NCBI RefSeq assembly: GCF_019218885.1
Contig: NZ_JAHUWT010000001.1
Location: 62,001-126,000, forward strand
DNA length: 64,000 nt
Reading direction: 5' to 3'
Source: Bordetella sp. BOR01
GTDB taxonomy: Bacteria; Pseudomonadota; Gammaproteobacteria; Burkholderiales; Burkholderiaceae_B
In this document: one piece after another, positions 50,650 through 60,117 of the stretch
Position numbering within the stretch: position 1 is the stretch's first letter
Layout: each line of letters begins with the position of its first letter
The notes under the pieces: model-generated
What the model saw: the letters and a program-made list of their open reading frames with translations, nothing else
What the model was told of the DNA's origin: nothing
The model's database searches: none
Translations under genes and position numbers: made by a program

Positions 50650-51868
50650 CCGGCTCGCCGGTTCGCGCTGGATCGCGCAGGGCCACCGCGGTGGCGGCGG
50701 CCAGCAGCGCGGCCAGCGCCACGATCAGCGCGGCCGCCTGCCAACCGTAGGCGTCGATGGCCCGGCCCACTGCCACGGGGCCGACGATCTGGCCCAGGTT
50801 GTTGCCTTGCATGACCAGGCCCAGCACGACGGGCGTCAGGCTGGCCGCCGGTGCCGCCAGCGGCGCGCCGGACAGCAGCGTGGCCGGGACCAGTCCGCCC
50901 ACGGCCGAGAACACGACGCACAGCACGAAGGTGCCTGTGTCCGGCAGCAGCGGCAGGAAGATGCCCAGCCCCGCTGCGCCCATGGCCAGGCTGGCCGCGC
51001 CCAGCAGCACAGGCCGAGTCATGCCGCGCGACAGCAGGTAGCCCGCCGCCAGGTTGCCCACGATGTTGGCGGCACATGCCAGCGCGCTCAGCAGGCCGGC
51101 GGTGCGCAGGGTGGTTTCCATGCGTTCCATCAGCAGCACGGGCAGGAAGCTGAACAAGGCAAAGAACATCAAGCTGTAGAAGGCGAAGGCGACAGCCAGC
51201 AATACCGGGCCGCGCGCGCTGATGACGCGGGCGGCATCGCGGCGCATGCCGTGCCAATCCCAGGCCTTGCGCGCGCCGCTGCCCGGCACGGCGGCCCATA
51301 CCGCCAGCGCAGCCAGCAAGGCCAGCGCGCAGCTTGCCCACCACATGGGCCGCCAGCCATCGAACAGCGGCCCGGCCAGCATGGCGATTGCCATGCCGGC
51401 CGGCATGAAGCAGCTCCATAGCGAGAAGGCCGTATCGCGATCGCCTTGCTGCACCACGTCGTGTCGTTGCAGCACCGAAGGGGCCGCCACCGTAATGAAC
51501 AAGAAACCCGCGCCTTCGAGCACGCGCGAGGCCAGCAGCCAGGAATAGGCCGGGCTGGCGGCGCCCAGCGCGGCGCCGGCGGCCGTGGCCAGCAAGCCGG
51601 CGGCAAGCATGCGGCGGCTGCCGAAGTTACCGACGATGGCGCCGGTCGGGATGCCCCCGACCACCCCCAGGATGGCGAAGATCCCCGTCAACCAGCCCAG
51701 GGCATCCAGGTTCAGGCCCAGGTCGGACTGCAGTATGGGCCCGGCAATGGCCGCCTTGCCCACTTGCAGCGCGGCAACGACGCCGCAGGCGACGATCACG
51801 GCTACGGTGGCCCATTTTGTTGGCGAAGCGGAGGCTGGCGACGGGTTCATGGCATAGGGGAAGGACAC
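50642..51868 (-). CDS. MFS transporter
   Basis: The 408-residue protein has about twelve membrane segments, and the loop after segment two carries a degenerate motif A (GAIVGNFGSRRMLAAGLLAT). The overall pattern suits a small-molecule exporter or carboxylate carrier of the CynX/NimT-like or drug-efflux type. It is divergent from the LysR gene at 51947, which is its probable regulator. No fused domains. Confidence 0.9.
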   Translation of the reverse strand: MSFPYAMNPSPASASPTKWATVAVIVACGVVAALQVGKAAIAGPILQSDLGLNLDALGWLTGIFAILGVVGGIPTGAIVGNFGSRRMLAAGLLATAAGAALGAASPAYSWLLASRVLEGAGFLFITVAAPSVLQRHDVVQQGDRDTAFSLWSCFMPAGMAIAMLAGPLFDGWRPMWWASCALALLAALAVWAAVPGSGARKAWDWHGMRRDAARVISARGPVLLAVAFAFYSLMFFALFSFLPVLLMERMETTLRTAGLLSALACAANIVGNLAAGYLLSRGMTRPVLLGAASLAMGAAGLGIFLPLLPDTGTFVLCVVFSAVGGLVPATLLSGAPLAAPAASLTPVVLGLVMQGNNLGQIVGPVAVGRAIDAYGWQAAALIVALAALLAAATAVALRDPARTGEPVR

Positions 51869-51946
51869 GTACCATCGAATACTAGCGACGGCTGCCGAGC
51901 AGCAGAAGTGAGATAATTCAGATAGTTTTGATCACAAAAAACGATC

Positions 51947-52855
51947 ATGCTCGATGCCCTGACGCTGGATCAGATTCGTACTTTCGTGGCGGTGGCCGAG
52001 CTCGGCAGCTTTCGCGCGGGCGCCGGCAAACTCAGGCGCGTGCAATCGGGCGTGAGCGCCAGCATCGCCAACCTGGAAGCGCAGTTGGGCATCGCATTGT
52101 TCGACCGGTCGGGCCATCGGCCGGTGCTGACTGCGCAGGGCCACGCGCTGTTGGTCAATGCGCGCGACATCCTGCTGCGGGTCGATGCCATGCGGGCGCG
52201 CGCACGCGGGTTTGGCGAGGGCGTCGAGCTGGAACTGGCGCTGGTGGTCGACACCTTGTTTCCTATCCATCAACTGGGCGCGGCGCTGGCGGAACTGCAG
52301 GCTGCCTATCCGTCGGTGGCGGTCCGGCTGGATATCGAACCCATGGGGGGCCCTTTGCAGGCGCTGCTCGACCAGCGCTGCACACTGGCGATCATGGTGG
52401 GGGAAGCGTTCCGCGATCCGCGCATCACTTTCGAGGCCCTGTCGGTGGTCGATCAGGTGGCGGTGGCGGCGGCAGGCCATCCGCTGGCGGAGCACGCCGG
52501 CCAGCACCGCATCGGCGCGGCCGAACTGGCCGACCATGTGCAGATCGTGCTGGCCGACCCCACGCCGCATTCCAGGGGCCGCGATTTTGGCGTGATGTCG
52601 CCGCGCACGTATCGCGTCAACAGCCAGGATGCCAAGCATGCATTGATCCTGGCGGGCGTGGGCTGGGGGCGGCTGCCGGCATGGCAGGTGCAGCGCGACC
52701 TGGACGAGGCGCGGCTGGTCAAGGTGCGCACGCCGGCGCTGGGCCGCAATAGCGCCGTGGCCTCGGAAATTTATCTGGCTTACCGGCTGGACGCCGCGCT
52801 GGGGCCTGCCGCGCGCAGCCTGGCGGCCACGCTGAAGCACCTGTGCGCGCGCTGA
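51947..52855 (+). CDS. LysR family transcriptional regulator
   Basis: A 302-residue LysR protein: DNA-binding helices LDQIRTFVAVAELGSFRAGA and VQSGVSASIANLEAQLGIALF, then an effector domain ending with RSLAATLKHLCAR. It is 78 bases from the divergent MFS gene; the gap contains the AT-rich stretch TTTTGATCACAAAA just before its start. It has no clear ribosome binding site. Confidence 0.92.
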   Translation: MLDALTLDQIRTFVAVAELGSFRAGAGKLRRVQSGVSASIANLEAQLGIALFDRSGHRPVLTAQGHALLVNARDILLRVDAMRARARGFGEGVELELALVVDTLFPIHQLGAALAELQAAYPSVAVRLDIEPMGGPLQALLDQRCTLAIMVGEAFRDPRITFEALSVVDQVAVAAAGHPLAEHAGQHRIGAAELADHVQIVLADPTPHSRGRDFGVMSPRTYRVNSQDAKHALILAGVGWGRLPAWQVQRDLDEARLVKVRTPALGRNSAVASEIYLAYRLDAALGPAARSLAATLKHLCAR

Positions 52856-52887
52856 ATCAGCTTTCGACCATGCCGCGGCCGGCGGAT

Positions 52888-53070
52888 TCAGGTGATATTG
52901 GCCTTGATGGGGGCTTGCCTGGCCGGGGCGCGGTCGACAGGCGGGCGCTCATCCAGGACTTGGCGCTTCAGCTTGGCAAGCAGGCGGCTTGCCTCGCGGT
53001 TCGAGTCGCCGATGACCTCGGCCAATTTCGCAATGGTGTAGGCGATTGTCTCGTGGCGATAGCTGTCCAT
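52888..53070 (-). CDS. Small hypothetical protein
   Basis: A 60-residue, basic, probably helical protein (HETIAYTIAKLAEVIGDSN, then EASRLLAKLKRQVLDE), with a Pro/Ala-rich tail. It has no membrane segment or signal. The ribosome binding site is weak (AAGAAG). Composition is like the neighbouring genes, and the frame could be extended upstream to 53145. I do not recognise it, and it may not be expressed. Confidence 0.45.
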   Translation of the reverse strand: MDSYRHETIAYTIAKLAEVIGDSNREASRLLAKLKRQVLDERPPVDRAPARQAPIKANIT

Positions 53071-53212
53071 GATGGTTCTTCTTAGGTGGACTGGATTGAC
53101 AAAGTGCTGAAATATACGCCGATGGGCGGATGCCTGAATCGGCAAATAAGCCAGGAAAGCCGGCCTAGAAAGTGTATTCGGCGCGGCAGCGGGCGCATTA
53201 TCACGATGTGAC

Positions 53213-53227
53213 TTGGCGTGAAGCCAA
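53213..53227. promoter_or_regulatory. TTGGC-N5-GCCAA inverted repeat upstream of the tct operon
   Basis: A 15-base inverted repeat containing T-N11-A, the core pattern of LysR binding sites, lies about 100 bases before the start of the tctC-like gene. The LysR protein from 51947 is the nearest candidate. Sequence symmetry is seen; function is inferred. Confidence 0.35.
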
Positions 53228-53324
53228 AAAATTGTCTAGTATCAAGCGCTGGGTGCATTCATTCGAATAATCAATGGCAATCAAGGCCGTGGGCGCTCTG
53301 GTGTCGCCGGCCAAGGAGACAAAC

Positions 53325-54284
53325 ATGCAAGGTATCAGGCGCTTTCTCGTGTCGTTCGCCTTATCGTTGGCGGCTGTGCCGCTGGCGGCCCATGCCGAGC
53401 CGGCCAAAGTCATGGCCCCCGGCGGCCCGGGCGGCGGATACGACGCCGCGGCGCGCGTGCCCTTGCAAGTCATGCAAGAGGCCGGCATCTTCACCGACGG
53501 CTTCCAGGTCACCAACAAGGGCGGGGCGGGCGGCACCATCGGCCTGGCCGAGTTCATCAATACCAGCAAGAACGACGACAACGCCATCATGTCGATGGGG
53601 GCCATCCTGATCGGCGGCATCATCCTGAACAAATCGCCGGTCTCGCTCGACACGGTCACGCCGCTGGTTCGCCTGACCGATGACGCCGACGTGCTGGCCG
53701 TGCCGATGGATTCACCCATCAAGACGGTCGATGACGTGATCGCCGCGCTGCGCAAGAACCCTGGCGCCTTGCCCATCGGCGGCGGTTCGGTGGGGGGCGT
53801 CGACCAGGTGGCGGCGGGGCTGATCGCCAAGGCGGCCGGCGTCGAACCCAGCAAGCTGAACTACATTCCCTATCCCAGCGGGGCCGAACTGGTGCCGCTC
53901 CTGGTCAGCGGCCAACTCAAGCTGGCGCTGTCGGGCCTGTCCGAATTCAAGCCCTATGCCGACCAGAAGCGCCTGCGCATCATCGCGGTCACTTCCGCCG
54001 AGCGCCTGCCGGGCGTGGATGCACCCACCCTGAAAGAGTCCGGGGTGGATGTGGTCATCGGCAACTGGCGCGGCATCATCGGCGCACCCGGCATGACCAA
54101 GGAAGGGCGCGACATGTGGCTGGACCGCTTCCAGAAGATGCATGCCTCGCCGCAATGGAAAAAGAAGCTGGCCGACCAGGGCTGGTCCGATGCCTACCTG
54201 GCGGGCGACGATTTCGCCAAGTTCCTGGACGAGGAAAAAGTCCGCCAGGAACAGGTATTGAAGGACCTGGGCCTGGTCAAGTAA
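53325..54284 (+). CDS. Tripartite tricarboxylate transporter receptor (TctC/Bug type)
   Basis: A 319-residue receptor with a Sec signal (MQGIRRFLVSFALSLAAVPL, cleaved after AHA). The Bug landmarks are VMAPGGPGGGYDAAARVPLQ, VTNKGGAGGTIGLAEFI and GSVGGVDQVAAGLIAKAAG. It is followed by tctB and tctA, so this is a complete transporter. I start at 53325 with AAGGAG seven bases upstream. It differs in its opening region from the other two Bug proteins, using the TctC-proper pattern. The ligand is probably a di- or tricarboxylate; the sequence does not say which. Confidence 0.93.
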   Translation: MQGIRRFLVSFALSLAAVPLAAHAEPAKVMAPGGPGGGYDAAARVPLQVMQEAGIFTDGFQVTNKGGAGGTIGLAEFINTSKNDDNAIMSMGAILIGGIILNKSPVSLDTVTPLVRLTDDADVLAVPMDSPIKTVDDVIAALRKNPGALPIGGGSVGGVDQVAAGLIAKAAGVEPSKLNYIPYPSGAELVPLLVSGQLKLALSGLSEFKPYADQKRLRIIAVTSAERLPGVDAPTLKESGVDVVIGNWRGIIGAPGMTKEGRDMWLDRFQKMHASPQWKKKLADQGWSDAYLAGDDFAKFLDEEKVRQEQVLKDLGLVK

Positions 54285-54308
54285 CCCCCGGGCACAGGAG
54301 ACACCGCC

Positions 54309-54797
54309 ATGTCTGCAATACCGCAGCGCCGCCGTCCATGGTGGCTGGGCCTGGCCGTGATCGCCATCGGGGCGGTCTGGCTGCAACAGGGATACGGCTT
54401 GCCCAAGACGGGCGGCTATGCGGGCGTGGGGCCCGGCGATTTCGTCATGCTGGTGGGGGCGGTGCTGATCGTGCTGGGCCTGGTCTTGCTGGCGCAGATC
54501 GCGCGCGGCGATTCCTTCGACCCGCAAGAAGCCGAAAGTGCGGAAGCCGGCGCACGGCCTTCACGCAAGGCATTTGCCTTTGCGGCGGCGGGCGCGGCCA
54601 TTCCCCTGCTGACCATGCGGCCGCTGGGCTTTCCTTTGACGGCCATGCTGGCGTTCGCGCTGGTCACCCATGCTTTCGGTTCGCGCCGCGTGCTGCTGGA
54701 CTGCGCCATCGGCCTGGCGCTGGGCGTCATCTGCTGGCTGGGTTTTACGCGCCTGGGCGTGACGCTGGGCGGCGCGCTGCCGCTGGCGGGGTGGTGA
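54309..54797 (+). CDS. tctB: Tripartite tricarboxylate transporter small membrane subunit TctB
   Basis: This 162-residue protein has the four-helix TctB pattern: residues 14-30 ([18 protein letters not shown]), 45-65, 92-108 and 128-150. [18 protein letters not shown] near residue 30 is a family feature. AGGAG precedes the ATG. It pairs with the large TctA subunit encoded one base downstream. Confidence 0.92.
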   Translation: MSAIPQRRRPWWLGLAVIAIGAVWLQQGYGLPKTGGYAGVGPGDFVMLVGAVLIVLGLVLLAQIARGDSFDPQEAESAEAGARPSRKAFAFAAAGAAIPLLTMRPLGFPLTAMLAFALVTHAFGSRRVLLDCAIGLALGVICWLGFTRLGVTLGGALPLAGW

Positions 54798-54798
54798 C

Positions 54799-56286
54799 AT
54801 GGACGCCTTTCATTCCCTGATGGCCGGTTTCGGCGTGGCGCTGCAGCCGGCGCACTTGATGTGGGCGTTCGTGGGCTCGCTACTGGGCACCGCCATCGGC
54901 GTGCTGCCAGGCATCGGACCGGCACTGACCATCGCGCTGCTGCTGCCTGTCACCGTCAAGATCGCGCCCACCGCGGCTTTCATCATGTTCGCCGGAGTGC
55001 TGTACGGCGCCATGTATGGCGGGTCCACCACGTCCATCCTGCTGAACACCCCGGGTGAAAGCGGGTCGATGATGACCGCGCTCGAGGGCAACAAGATGGC
55101 GCGGACCGGGCGCGGCGCTGCCGCGCTGGCCACCGCCGCCATCGGCTCGTTCGTGGCGGGCACGCTGGCCACGCTGGCCCTGACCTTCCTGGCCCCGGCC
55201 ATTGCCGAACTGGCCTTTGTGTTCGGGCCGGCCGACTATTTCGCGCTGATGCTGCTGGCTTTTACCTCGGTATCGGTCGTGCTGGGCACCTCGCGGGTGC
55301 GCGGGTTCATCGCGCTGTTCCTGGGGCTGGCGATGGGCGTGGTGGGCATCGACGGCCCATCGGGGCAGGCCCGCCTGGCATTCGGCTCGCCCGACCTGCT
55401 CGACGGCATCGATATCACGGTAGTGCTGGTGTCCTTGTTCGCCGTGGGCGAGATCCTGTATGTGGCCAGCCGCTATCGCAATGCGCCGCCGGCGGTCAAT
55501 CCGCTGTCGGGCGGGCACTGGATGACCCGCCAGGATTGGCAGCGGTCATGGAAACCCTGGCTGCGCGGCACCTTGCTGGGTTTCCCCATCGGTGCGCTGC
55601 CGGCCGGCGGTTCCGAGGTGCCGACCTTCCTGTCCTATACCCTGGAACGCCGCTTGAGCAAGCACCGCGACGAATTCGGCAAGGGCGCCATCGAAGGGGT
55701 GGCCGGGCCCGAGGCGGCCAACAACTCGGCGGCTGCCGGCATCCTGGTGCCGCTCTTGACGCTGGGCCTGCCCACGTCCGCCACCGCCGCGGTATTGCTG
55801 GCGGCATTCCAGAGTTACGGCCTGCAGCCGGGCCCGTTCCTGTTCGTCAACAGCGCCGACCTGGTATGGGGCCTGATCGCATCGCTGTACGTGGGCAACC
55901 TGATGCTGCTGGTCCTGAACCTGCCGCTGGTGGGGCTGTGGGTGCGGCTGCTGCTGATTCCGCGGCCATACCTGTATGCGGGCATCCTGGTGTTCGCCAT
56001 GGTGGGCATCTGGGGCGTGGGCACGTCGTGGATGGACCTGCTGCTGATGTTCGTGATCGGCCTGGTGGGCTATGTCATGCGCGTCTACGATTTTCCCATC
56101 GCACCGGTGCTGATCGGCCTGATCCTGGGGCCGATGGCCGAAACGCAGCTGCGCCGCGCGTTGTCCATCGGCGAAGGCAGCCCGGCCGTGCTGCTGTCGT
56201 CGCCGTTGTCGGTGACGCTGATCGTGCTGTCGCTGGCAGTGCTGTTCCTGCCGGGCCTGTTGCGCAAGCTGCGGGCCAACGCCTAG
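54799..56286 (+). CDS. tctA: Tripartite tricarboxylate transporter large membrane subunit TctA
   Basis: The 495-residue protein has about twelve membrane segments and the conserved TctA motifs [19 protein letters not shown] near residue 34 and [21 protein letters not shown] near residue 74. A mirrored second-half motif, [21 protein letters not shown], is near residue 300. It is the cation-coupled carrier that receives substrate from the TctC receptor. It starts one base after the tctB stop. It ends the operon. Confidence 0.95.
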   Translation: MDAFHSLMAGFGVALQPAHLMWAFVGSLLGTAIGVLPGIGPALTIALLLPVTVKIAPTAAFIMFAGVLYGAMYGGSTTSILLNTPGESGSMMTALEGNKMARTGRGAAALATAAIGSFVAGTLATLALTFLAPAIAELAFVFGPADYFALMLLAFTSVSVVLGTSRVRGFIALFLGLAMGVVGIDGPSGQARLAFGSPDLLDGIDITVVLVSLFAVGEILYVASRYRNAPPAVNPLSGGHWMTRQDWQRSWKPWLRGTLLGFPIGALPAGGSEVPTFLSYTLERRLSKHRDEFGKGAIEGVAGPEAANNSAAAGILVPLLTLGLPTSATAAVLLAAFQSYGLQPGPFLFVNSADLVWGLIASLYVGNLMLLVLNLPLVGLWVRLLLIPRPYLYAGILVFAMVGIWGVGTSWMDLLLMFVIGLVGYVMRVYDFPIAPVLIGLILGPMAETQLRRALSIGEGSPAVLLSSPLSVTLIVLSLAVLFLPGLLRKLRANA

Positions 56287-56342
56287 GTGATTGCATTCTT
56301 GTTGCCCGGCCCGGCCTTGCCCGGCCCGGGCGGCGCGCGCCG

Positions 56343-56945
56343 TCAGGTGCGCTTGGAATGCGCGGGTGTCACCACCATGAGCAGACGGGCCGGCGTCTTG
56401 CCTACATTGCGGCCCATGTGCGGCTTGCTGCAATTGAAATGCACGCAGTCGCCTGCTTTCATCACGAACGCATGGTCGGCAATCTGGAATTCAATCGTGC
56501 CTTCCAGCAGGTAAAGCACTTCCTCGCCCTCGTGCGTCAGCAGCTTGGGTTTCATTTTCCCGTCGGGCGGGAAACTGAGCTCGAATGCGCTCATTTGCTG
56601 GTCGGGCAGGTCGCCGCTGGACAAGCGGTAGGTGTAGCCATGCGCGGTCAGGGCGGGGGTGTCGGCCCGTTCGTTGGCGCGGTACAGCACATAGTCGGGG
56701 CTGGCAGCCTCGGGCTCTTCGAAGAAATCGCGCAGCGGAATATCCAGATGGGTCGCGATGGCGATCAGGTTCGAGATCGACGCGCTGGCCTCGCCGCGTT
56801 CCAGGCGCGACAGGAAGCCCGCGGACAGGCCGGTTTCCTGGCTTAGCCCTTCCAGGGTGATGCGATGTGTCTGCCTGGCCTTGCGGATGCGCGCGCCCAG
56901 CTGGCGCGCCACGAACTCGATGCGCTCGTTGACTTTTTTGTTCAT
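56343..56945 (-). CDS. XRE family regulator with C-terminal cupin domain
   Basis: A 200-residue regulator: an N-terminal helix-turn-helix (LEGLSQETGLSAGFLSRLER, residues about 28-47) and a C-terminal cupin_2 domain (LLEGTIEFQIADHAFVMKAGD). The family senses small ligands such as putrescine or amino acids and represses catabolic genes. It is divergent from the operon starting at 57220. Two repeats TTTGC-N7-GCAAA over that promoter are its likely sites. Confidence 0.93.
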   Translation of the reverse strand: MNKKVNERIEFVARQLGARIRKARQTHRITLEGLSQETGLSAGFLSRLERGEASASISNLIAIATHLDIPLRDFFEEPEAASPDYVLYRANERADTPALTAHGYTYRLSSGDLPDQQMSAFELSFPPDGKMKPKLLTHEGEEVLYLLEGTIEFQIADHAFVMKAGDCVHFNCSKPHMGRNVGKTPARLLMVVTPAHSKRT

Positions 56946-57112
56946 GGGTCCTGAGGTTCATGAAGGCCCGGCGTGCAGATATCCGGCTGCTCATTGTAGT
57001 GGCGCGGATCGAAAAAAGGCCTCTACGCTGCGCAGTCCCCGCGGGGCGCTTTCTGCCGTGGGGTGGCCCGGCGGCAAAGACAGGGCGGTCGCCGTCCAGG
57101 CGCGAACAGCCA

Positions 57113-57140
57113 TTGCATATGGGCGCGAACTGGATATAAT
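57113..57140 (+). promoter_or_regulatory. Promoter of the binding protein-cupin-dehydrogenase operon
   Basis: TTGCAT (57113-57118) and a perfect TATAAT (57135-57140) are separated by 16 bases. Transcription would start near 57147, leaving a leader of about 73 bases. The last base of the -10 is the first base of the first operator repeat. Confidence 0.65.
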
Positions 57141-57177
57141 TTGCCTTAGGTGCAAAAAAATTTGCATCCCAAGCAAA
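57140..57177. promoter_or_regulatory. Two tandem operator repeats TTTGC-N7-GCAAA
   Basis: Two 17-base inverted repeats with identical arms occur at 57140-57156 and 57161-57177. Their starts are 21 bases apart, exactly two helical turns, so two dimers would bind the same face. They cover the transcription start region, which fits repression. The nearby XRE-cupin protein is the probable binder. Confidence 0.6.
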
Positions 57178-57219
57178 TATGACGCCGGCCGGAACAGGCT
57201 GGCGCAAGAGAGAGACACC

Positions 57220-58479
57220 ATGAAAACTCACGTTAGCACGCTTGCGCGTGCCGGGACGGCGTGCTGGGGCAGGGCATATCGCCTGCTGCTGGCGATGCTT
57301 GTCGCCCCTACCGCCGTCATGATGGCTCCGGCCGTAGCGTCGGGCATTTCCGGCGACATCGTCAAGATCGGCATCCTGAATGACCAATCGGGCACTTATG
57401 CCGACCTGGCCGGGCCCGGCTCGGTAGAGGCCGCCAGGATGGCCATCGAGGAAATGGGCGGCACGGTCGCCGGCAAGAAAATCGAGCTGGTGGCGGGCAA
57501 TCACCAGAACCGGGCCGACATCGGCGCCGGCATTGCGCGCAGCTGGTTCGACCAAGAAGGTGTCGATGCCATCGCGGATTTTTCCAATTCGTCGGTGGGG
57601 TTCGCCGTGCAGGCCCTGGCTGGCGAGCGCGGCAAGGTGACCTTGGTGGCCGCGGCGTCGCCGGGTTTTACCGGCAAGGCCTGCACCGCCACCTCGGCGC
57701 AATGGGTCTACAACAGCCACACCAATGGCTACGGCCTGGCCAAGGTCCTGACTGAGCAGGGCAATAAAAGCTGGTTCCTGCTGACCGTGGACTACGCGTT
57801 CGGCCATGCCTTCGCCTCGGATATCCGCCGGGCGGTGCAGGACGGCGGGGGCACGGTTGCCGGCGAAGTGCGGCATCCGCTGAATACGGCCGACATGAGT
57901 TCGTTCTTGTTGCAGGCGCAGGCTTCCAAGGCCTCGATCATCGCCCTGGCCAGCGCTGGCAGCGATATGACCACCGCCATCAAGCAGGCCGGCGAGTTCG
58001 GCATCACCCCCGGGCAGGCCCTGGCCGCGCCGGCGGTTTTCCTGACCGATATCCATGGCATGGGCTTGCAGGCCGCCCAGGGCCTGCAGTTCGTCACGGC
58101 CTTCTATTGGAACCGCACACCCGAGACGCGCGCCTGGTCGCAGAAGTTCTTCGCGCGTCATGGCGCGATGCCGACCATGACGCAGGCGGGCGTGTATTCG
58201 GCCGTGCTGCATTACCTGCGCGCCGTGAAGGCTGCCGGCACGGACGACGGCAAGGCCGTGATGGCCAAAATGCGGGAAATGCCGGTGCGCGACATCTTCG
58301 CCGCCGACGGCCAGTTGCGCCCGGATGGCCAGATGGTGCACGACATGTACCTGGTGCGGGTCAAGTCGCCCCAAGCATCGAAAGAGCCTTGGGATTACTA
58401 CGACATTCTCCAGACCATTCCCGGCGAGCAGATTTTCAAGCCGCTGTCGGACAGCGAGTGTCCCCTAGTCAAACATTGA
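57220..58479 (+). CDS. ABC transporter substrate-binding protein, family 6 (branched-chain amino acid type)
   Basis: The 419-residue receptor has a signal peptide (about residues 1-41, ending APAVAS). The mature part begins GDIVKIGILNDQSGTYADLAG, and later contains WFLLTVDYAFGHAFASDI. The fold is that of LivJ/AmiC-type receptors for amino acids, amides and aromatic acids. No permease or ATPase genes are adjacent: a cupin and an Fe-dependent dehydrogenase follow. The ATG at 57220 is preceded by AGAGAGA. Confidence 0.9.
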   Translation: MKTHVSTLARAGTACWGRAYRLLLAMLVAPTAVMMAPAVASGISGDIVKIGILNDQSGTYADLAGPGSVEAARMAIEEMGGTVAGKKIELVAGNHQNRADIGAGIARSWFDQEGVDAIADFSNSSVGFAVQALAGERGKVTLVAAASPGFTGKACTATSAQWVYNSHTNGYGLAKVLTEQGNKSWFLLTVDYAFGHAFASDIRRAVQDGGGTVAGEVRHPLNTADMSSFLLQAQASKASIIALASAGSDMTTAIKQAGEFGITPGQALAAPAVFLTDIHGMGLQAAQGLQFVTAFYWNRTPETRAWSQKFFARHGAMPTMTQAGVYSAVLHYLRAVKAAGTDDGKAVMAKMREMPVRDIFAADGQLRPDGQMVHDMYLVRVKSPQASKEPWDYYDILQTIPGEQIFKPLSDSECPLVKH

Positions 58480-58500
58480 TGCCAGCCCAAGGAGATCACC

Positions 58501-58938
58501 ATGACCGCGACCCAAGACGTCAAGAAAGATCCGCCGCCCCGTATTCGCCACATCGATGAAATGGAGTGGGAGACCATCCGTTGGCCGGGCGAAACCGGAA
58601 AAATGCTGTTCCACCCCACGCCCGAGGAACCTACCGTACCCAACGCGGGGCTGCTGCGCCTGGATCCCGGTTCGCACCACCCCTGGCATCGCCACGACTT
58701 TGCCCAGGTCTGGTACATACTGGAAGGCGAATTCACGATCGGGGGCAAGCGTTGCGGCCCGGGCACCATGCTGTGCCATGGCGACCCGCATGCCGAAGAG
58801 GAATTGCGCACCGAGACGGGCGGCCTGATAGTCATCGTGCAGTATCCCGGCCCCAGCACCGGCGGCCGTCCGATCTACGACAAGCGGTTCAACATGAGCC
58901 AGCGCATCGAAGTGGCGCGCGAGCGCACGGACGTGTAA
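58501..58938 (+). CDS. Cupin domain protein
   Basis: A 145-residue single cupin. The metal-binding motif 1 is HHPWHRHDFAQVWYILEGEF (residues about 60-79), with a second motif CHGDPHAEEE near residue 95. The two motifs keep the His residues and Glu of metal-dependent cupins, so it may be a small dioxygenase, isomerase or decarboxylase. AAGGAG precedes the ATG. It is between the receptor and the dehydrogenase genes, four bases before the latter. Confidence 0.85.
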   Translation: MTATQDVKKDPPPRIRHIDEMEWETIRWPGETGKMLFHPTPEEPTVPNAGLLRLDPGSHHPWHRHDFAQVWYILEGEFTIGGKRCGPGTMLCHGDPHAEEELRTETGGLIVIVQYPGPSTGGRPIYDKRFNMSQRIEVARERTDV

Positions 58939-58942
58939 TGCC

Positions 58943-60082
58943 ATGGCGCTGATCAACTACTTGACGCAAGTCCAGTTCGGCTACGGCGCCCTGGATACGC
59001 TTGCCCAGGAGTGCCAGCGGCTGGGAATCCGGGCGCCGCTGGTTGTGACCGATGCCGGCGTCAGGGCGGCCGGGCTGGTCGATCGCGTGCTGCGGCAACT
59101 GGACGGCGCGGCTGGCGTGGCCGTATACGATGCCACGCCACCGAATCCCAACGAGGCGGCGCTGCGCGACGCGACGGCCCGCTATCGCGAAGGCGGGCAC
59201 GATGGGGTGATTGCCGTGGGCGGGGGCTCGTCCATCGATCTGGGCAAGGGCGTGACCCTGTGCGGTACGCACGATGGCCCCTTGAAGACCTATGCGGCGA
59301 TCGAAGGCGGGGCGGCGCGCATCACGGCGCGGGTCGCGCCGCTGATCGCCATTCCCACCACGGCGGGCACCGGCAGCGAGGTGGGGCGGGGCGCCATTCT
59401 TATCCTGGACGATGGGCGCAAGGTGGGGGTGCTTTCGCCGCACCTGATTCCCAAGGCGGCCATCTGCGATCCCGAATTGACCCTGGGCCTGCCAGCCGGC
59501 ATGACGGCCGCCACGGGCATGGATGCCATCGCGCACTGCATCGAGACCTTCCTGTCGCCGGCATTCAACCCCCCGGCCGATGGTATTGCGCTGGACGGCT
59601 TGCGGCGCGGCTGGACTTGCATCGAGCGGGCCACCACCGACCCGGGCGACCGCGACGCCCGCCTGAACATGATGAGCGCCTCGATGCAGGGTGCGCTGGC
59701 ATTCCAGAAAGGCCTGGGCTGCGTGCACAGCCTGAGCCATGCGCTGGGCGGCATCGACCCGCGCTTGCATCATGGCACGCTGAACGCCATCTTCCTGCCG
59801 GCCGTGGTGGCGTTCAACAGCAGCGCCGAGTCGGTGCGGGCCGACGGCAAGCTTGCGCGGCTGGCGCAGGCCATGAACTTGCCTGGCGCCGGCGACGTGG
59901 TGCCGGCGCTCAAGGCCATGTGCGCGCGGCTGGATTTGCCGGCCGGCCTGGGGCGGTTGGGCGTTGGCGCAGGCCTGTTTCCCCGCATCGTCGCGGGCGC
60001 CCTGGCCGACCACAGCCACAAGAGCAACCCGCGCGAGGCGTCGGCGCAAGACTATGAAGACCTGCTGCGGGCCTCGATGTAG
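58943..60082 (+). CDS. Iron-containing alcohol dehydrogenase (group III)
   Basis: The 379-residue enzyme has the NAD-binding motif GGGSSIDLGKG near residue 93 and the metal site pattern MDAIAHCIETFLSP and HSLSHALGG near residues 193 and 260, with HHGTLNAIFLP close behind. The group includes maleylacetate reductases, 1,3-propanediol and other alcohol dehydrogenases. With the cupin and receptor it could metabolise an aromatic or hydroxy compound. Complete. Confidence 0.92.
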   Translation: MALINYLTQVQFGYGALDTLAQECQRLGIRAPLVVTDAGVRAAGLVDRVLRQLDGAAGVAVYDATPPNPNEAALRDATARYREGGHDGVIAVGGGSSIDLGKGVTLCGTHDGPLKTYAAIEGGAARITARVAPLIAIPTTAGTGSEVGRGAILILDDGRKVGVLSPHLIPKAAICDPELTLGLPAGMTAATGMDAIAHCIETFLSPAFNPPADGIALDGLRRGWTCIERATTDPGDRDARLNMMSASMQGALAFQKGLGCVHSLSHALGGIDPRLHHGTLNAIFLPAVVAFNSSAESVRADGKLARLAQAMNLPGAGDVVPALKAMCARLDLPAGLGRLGVGAGLFPRIVAGALADHSHKSNPREASAQDYEDLLRASM

Positions 60083-60117
60083 GCGGCTGCATTTCCGGGC
60101 CTGGCGCGAAGCCGCCG

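Noticed and set aside
49854-50750. Long plus-strand frame overlapping the SDR gene
   Set aside because: Arg/His/Gly-rich out-of-frame translation without any domain; the SDR motifs are in the other frame.
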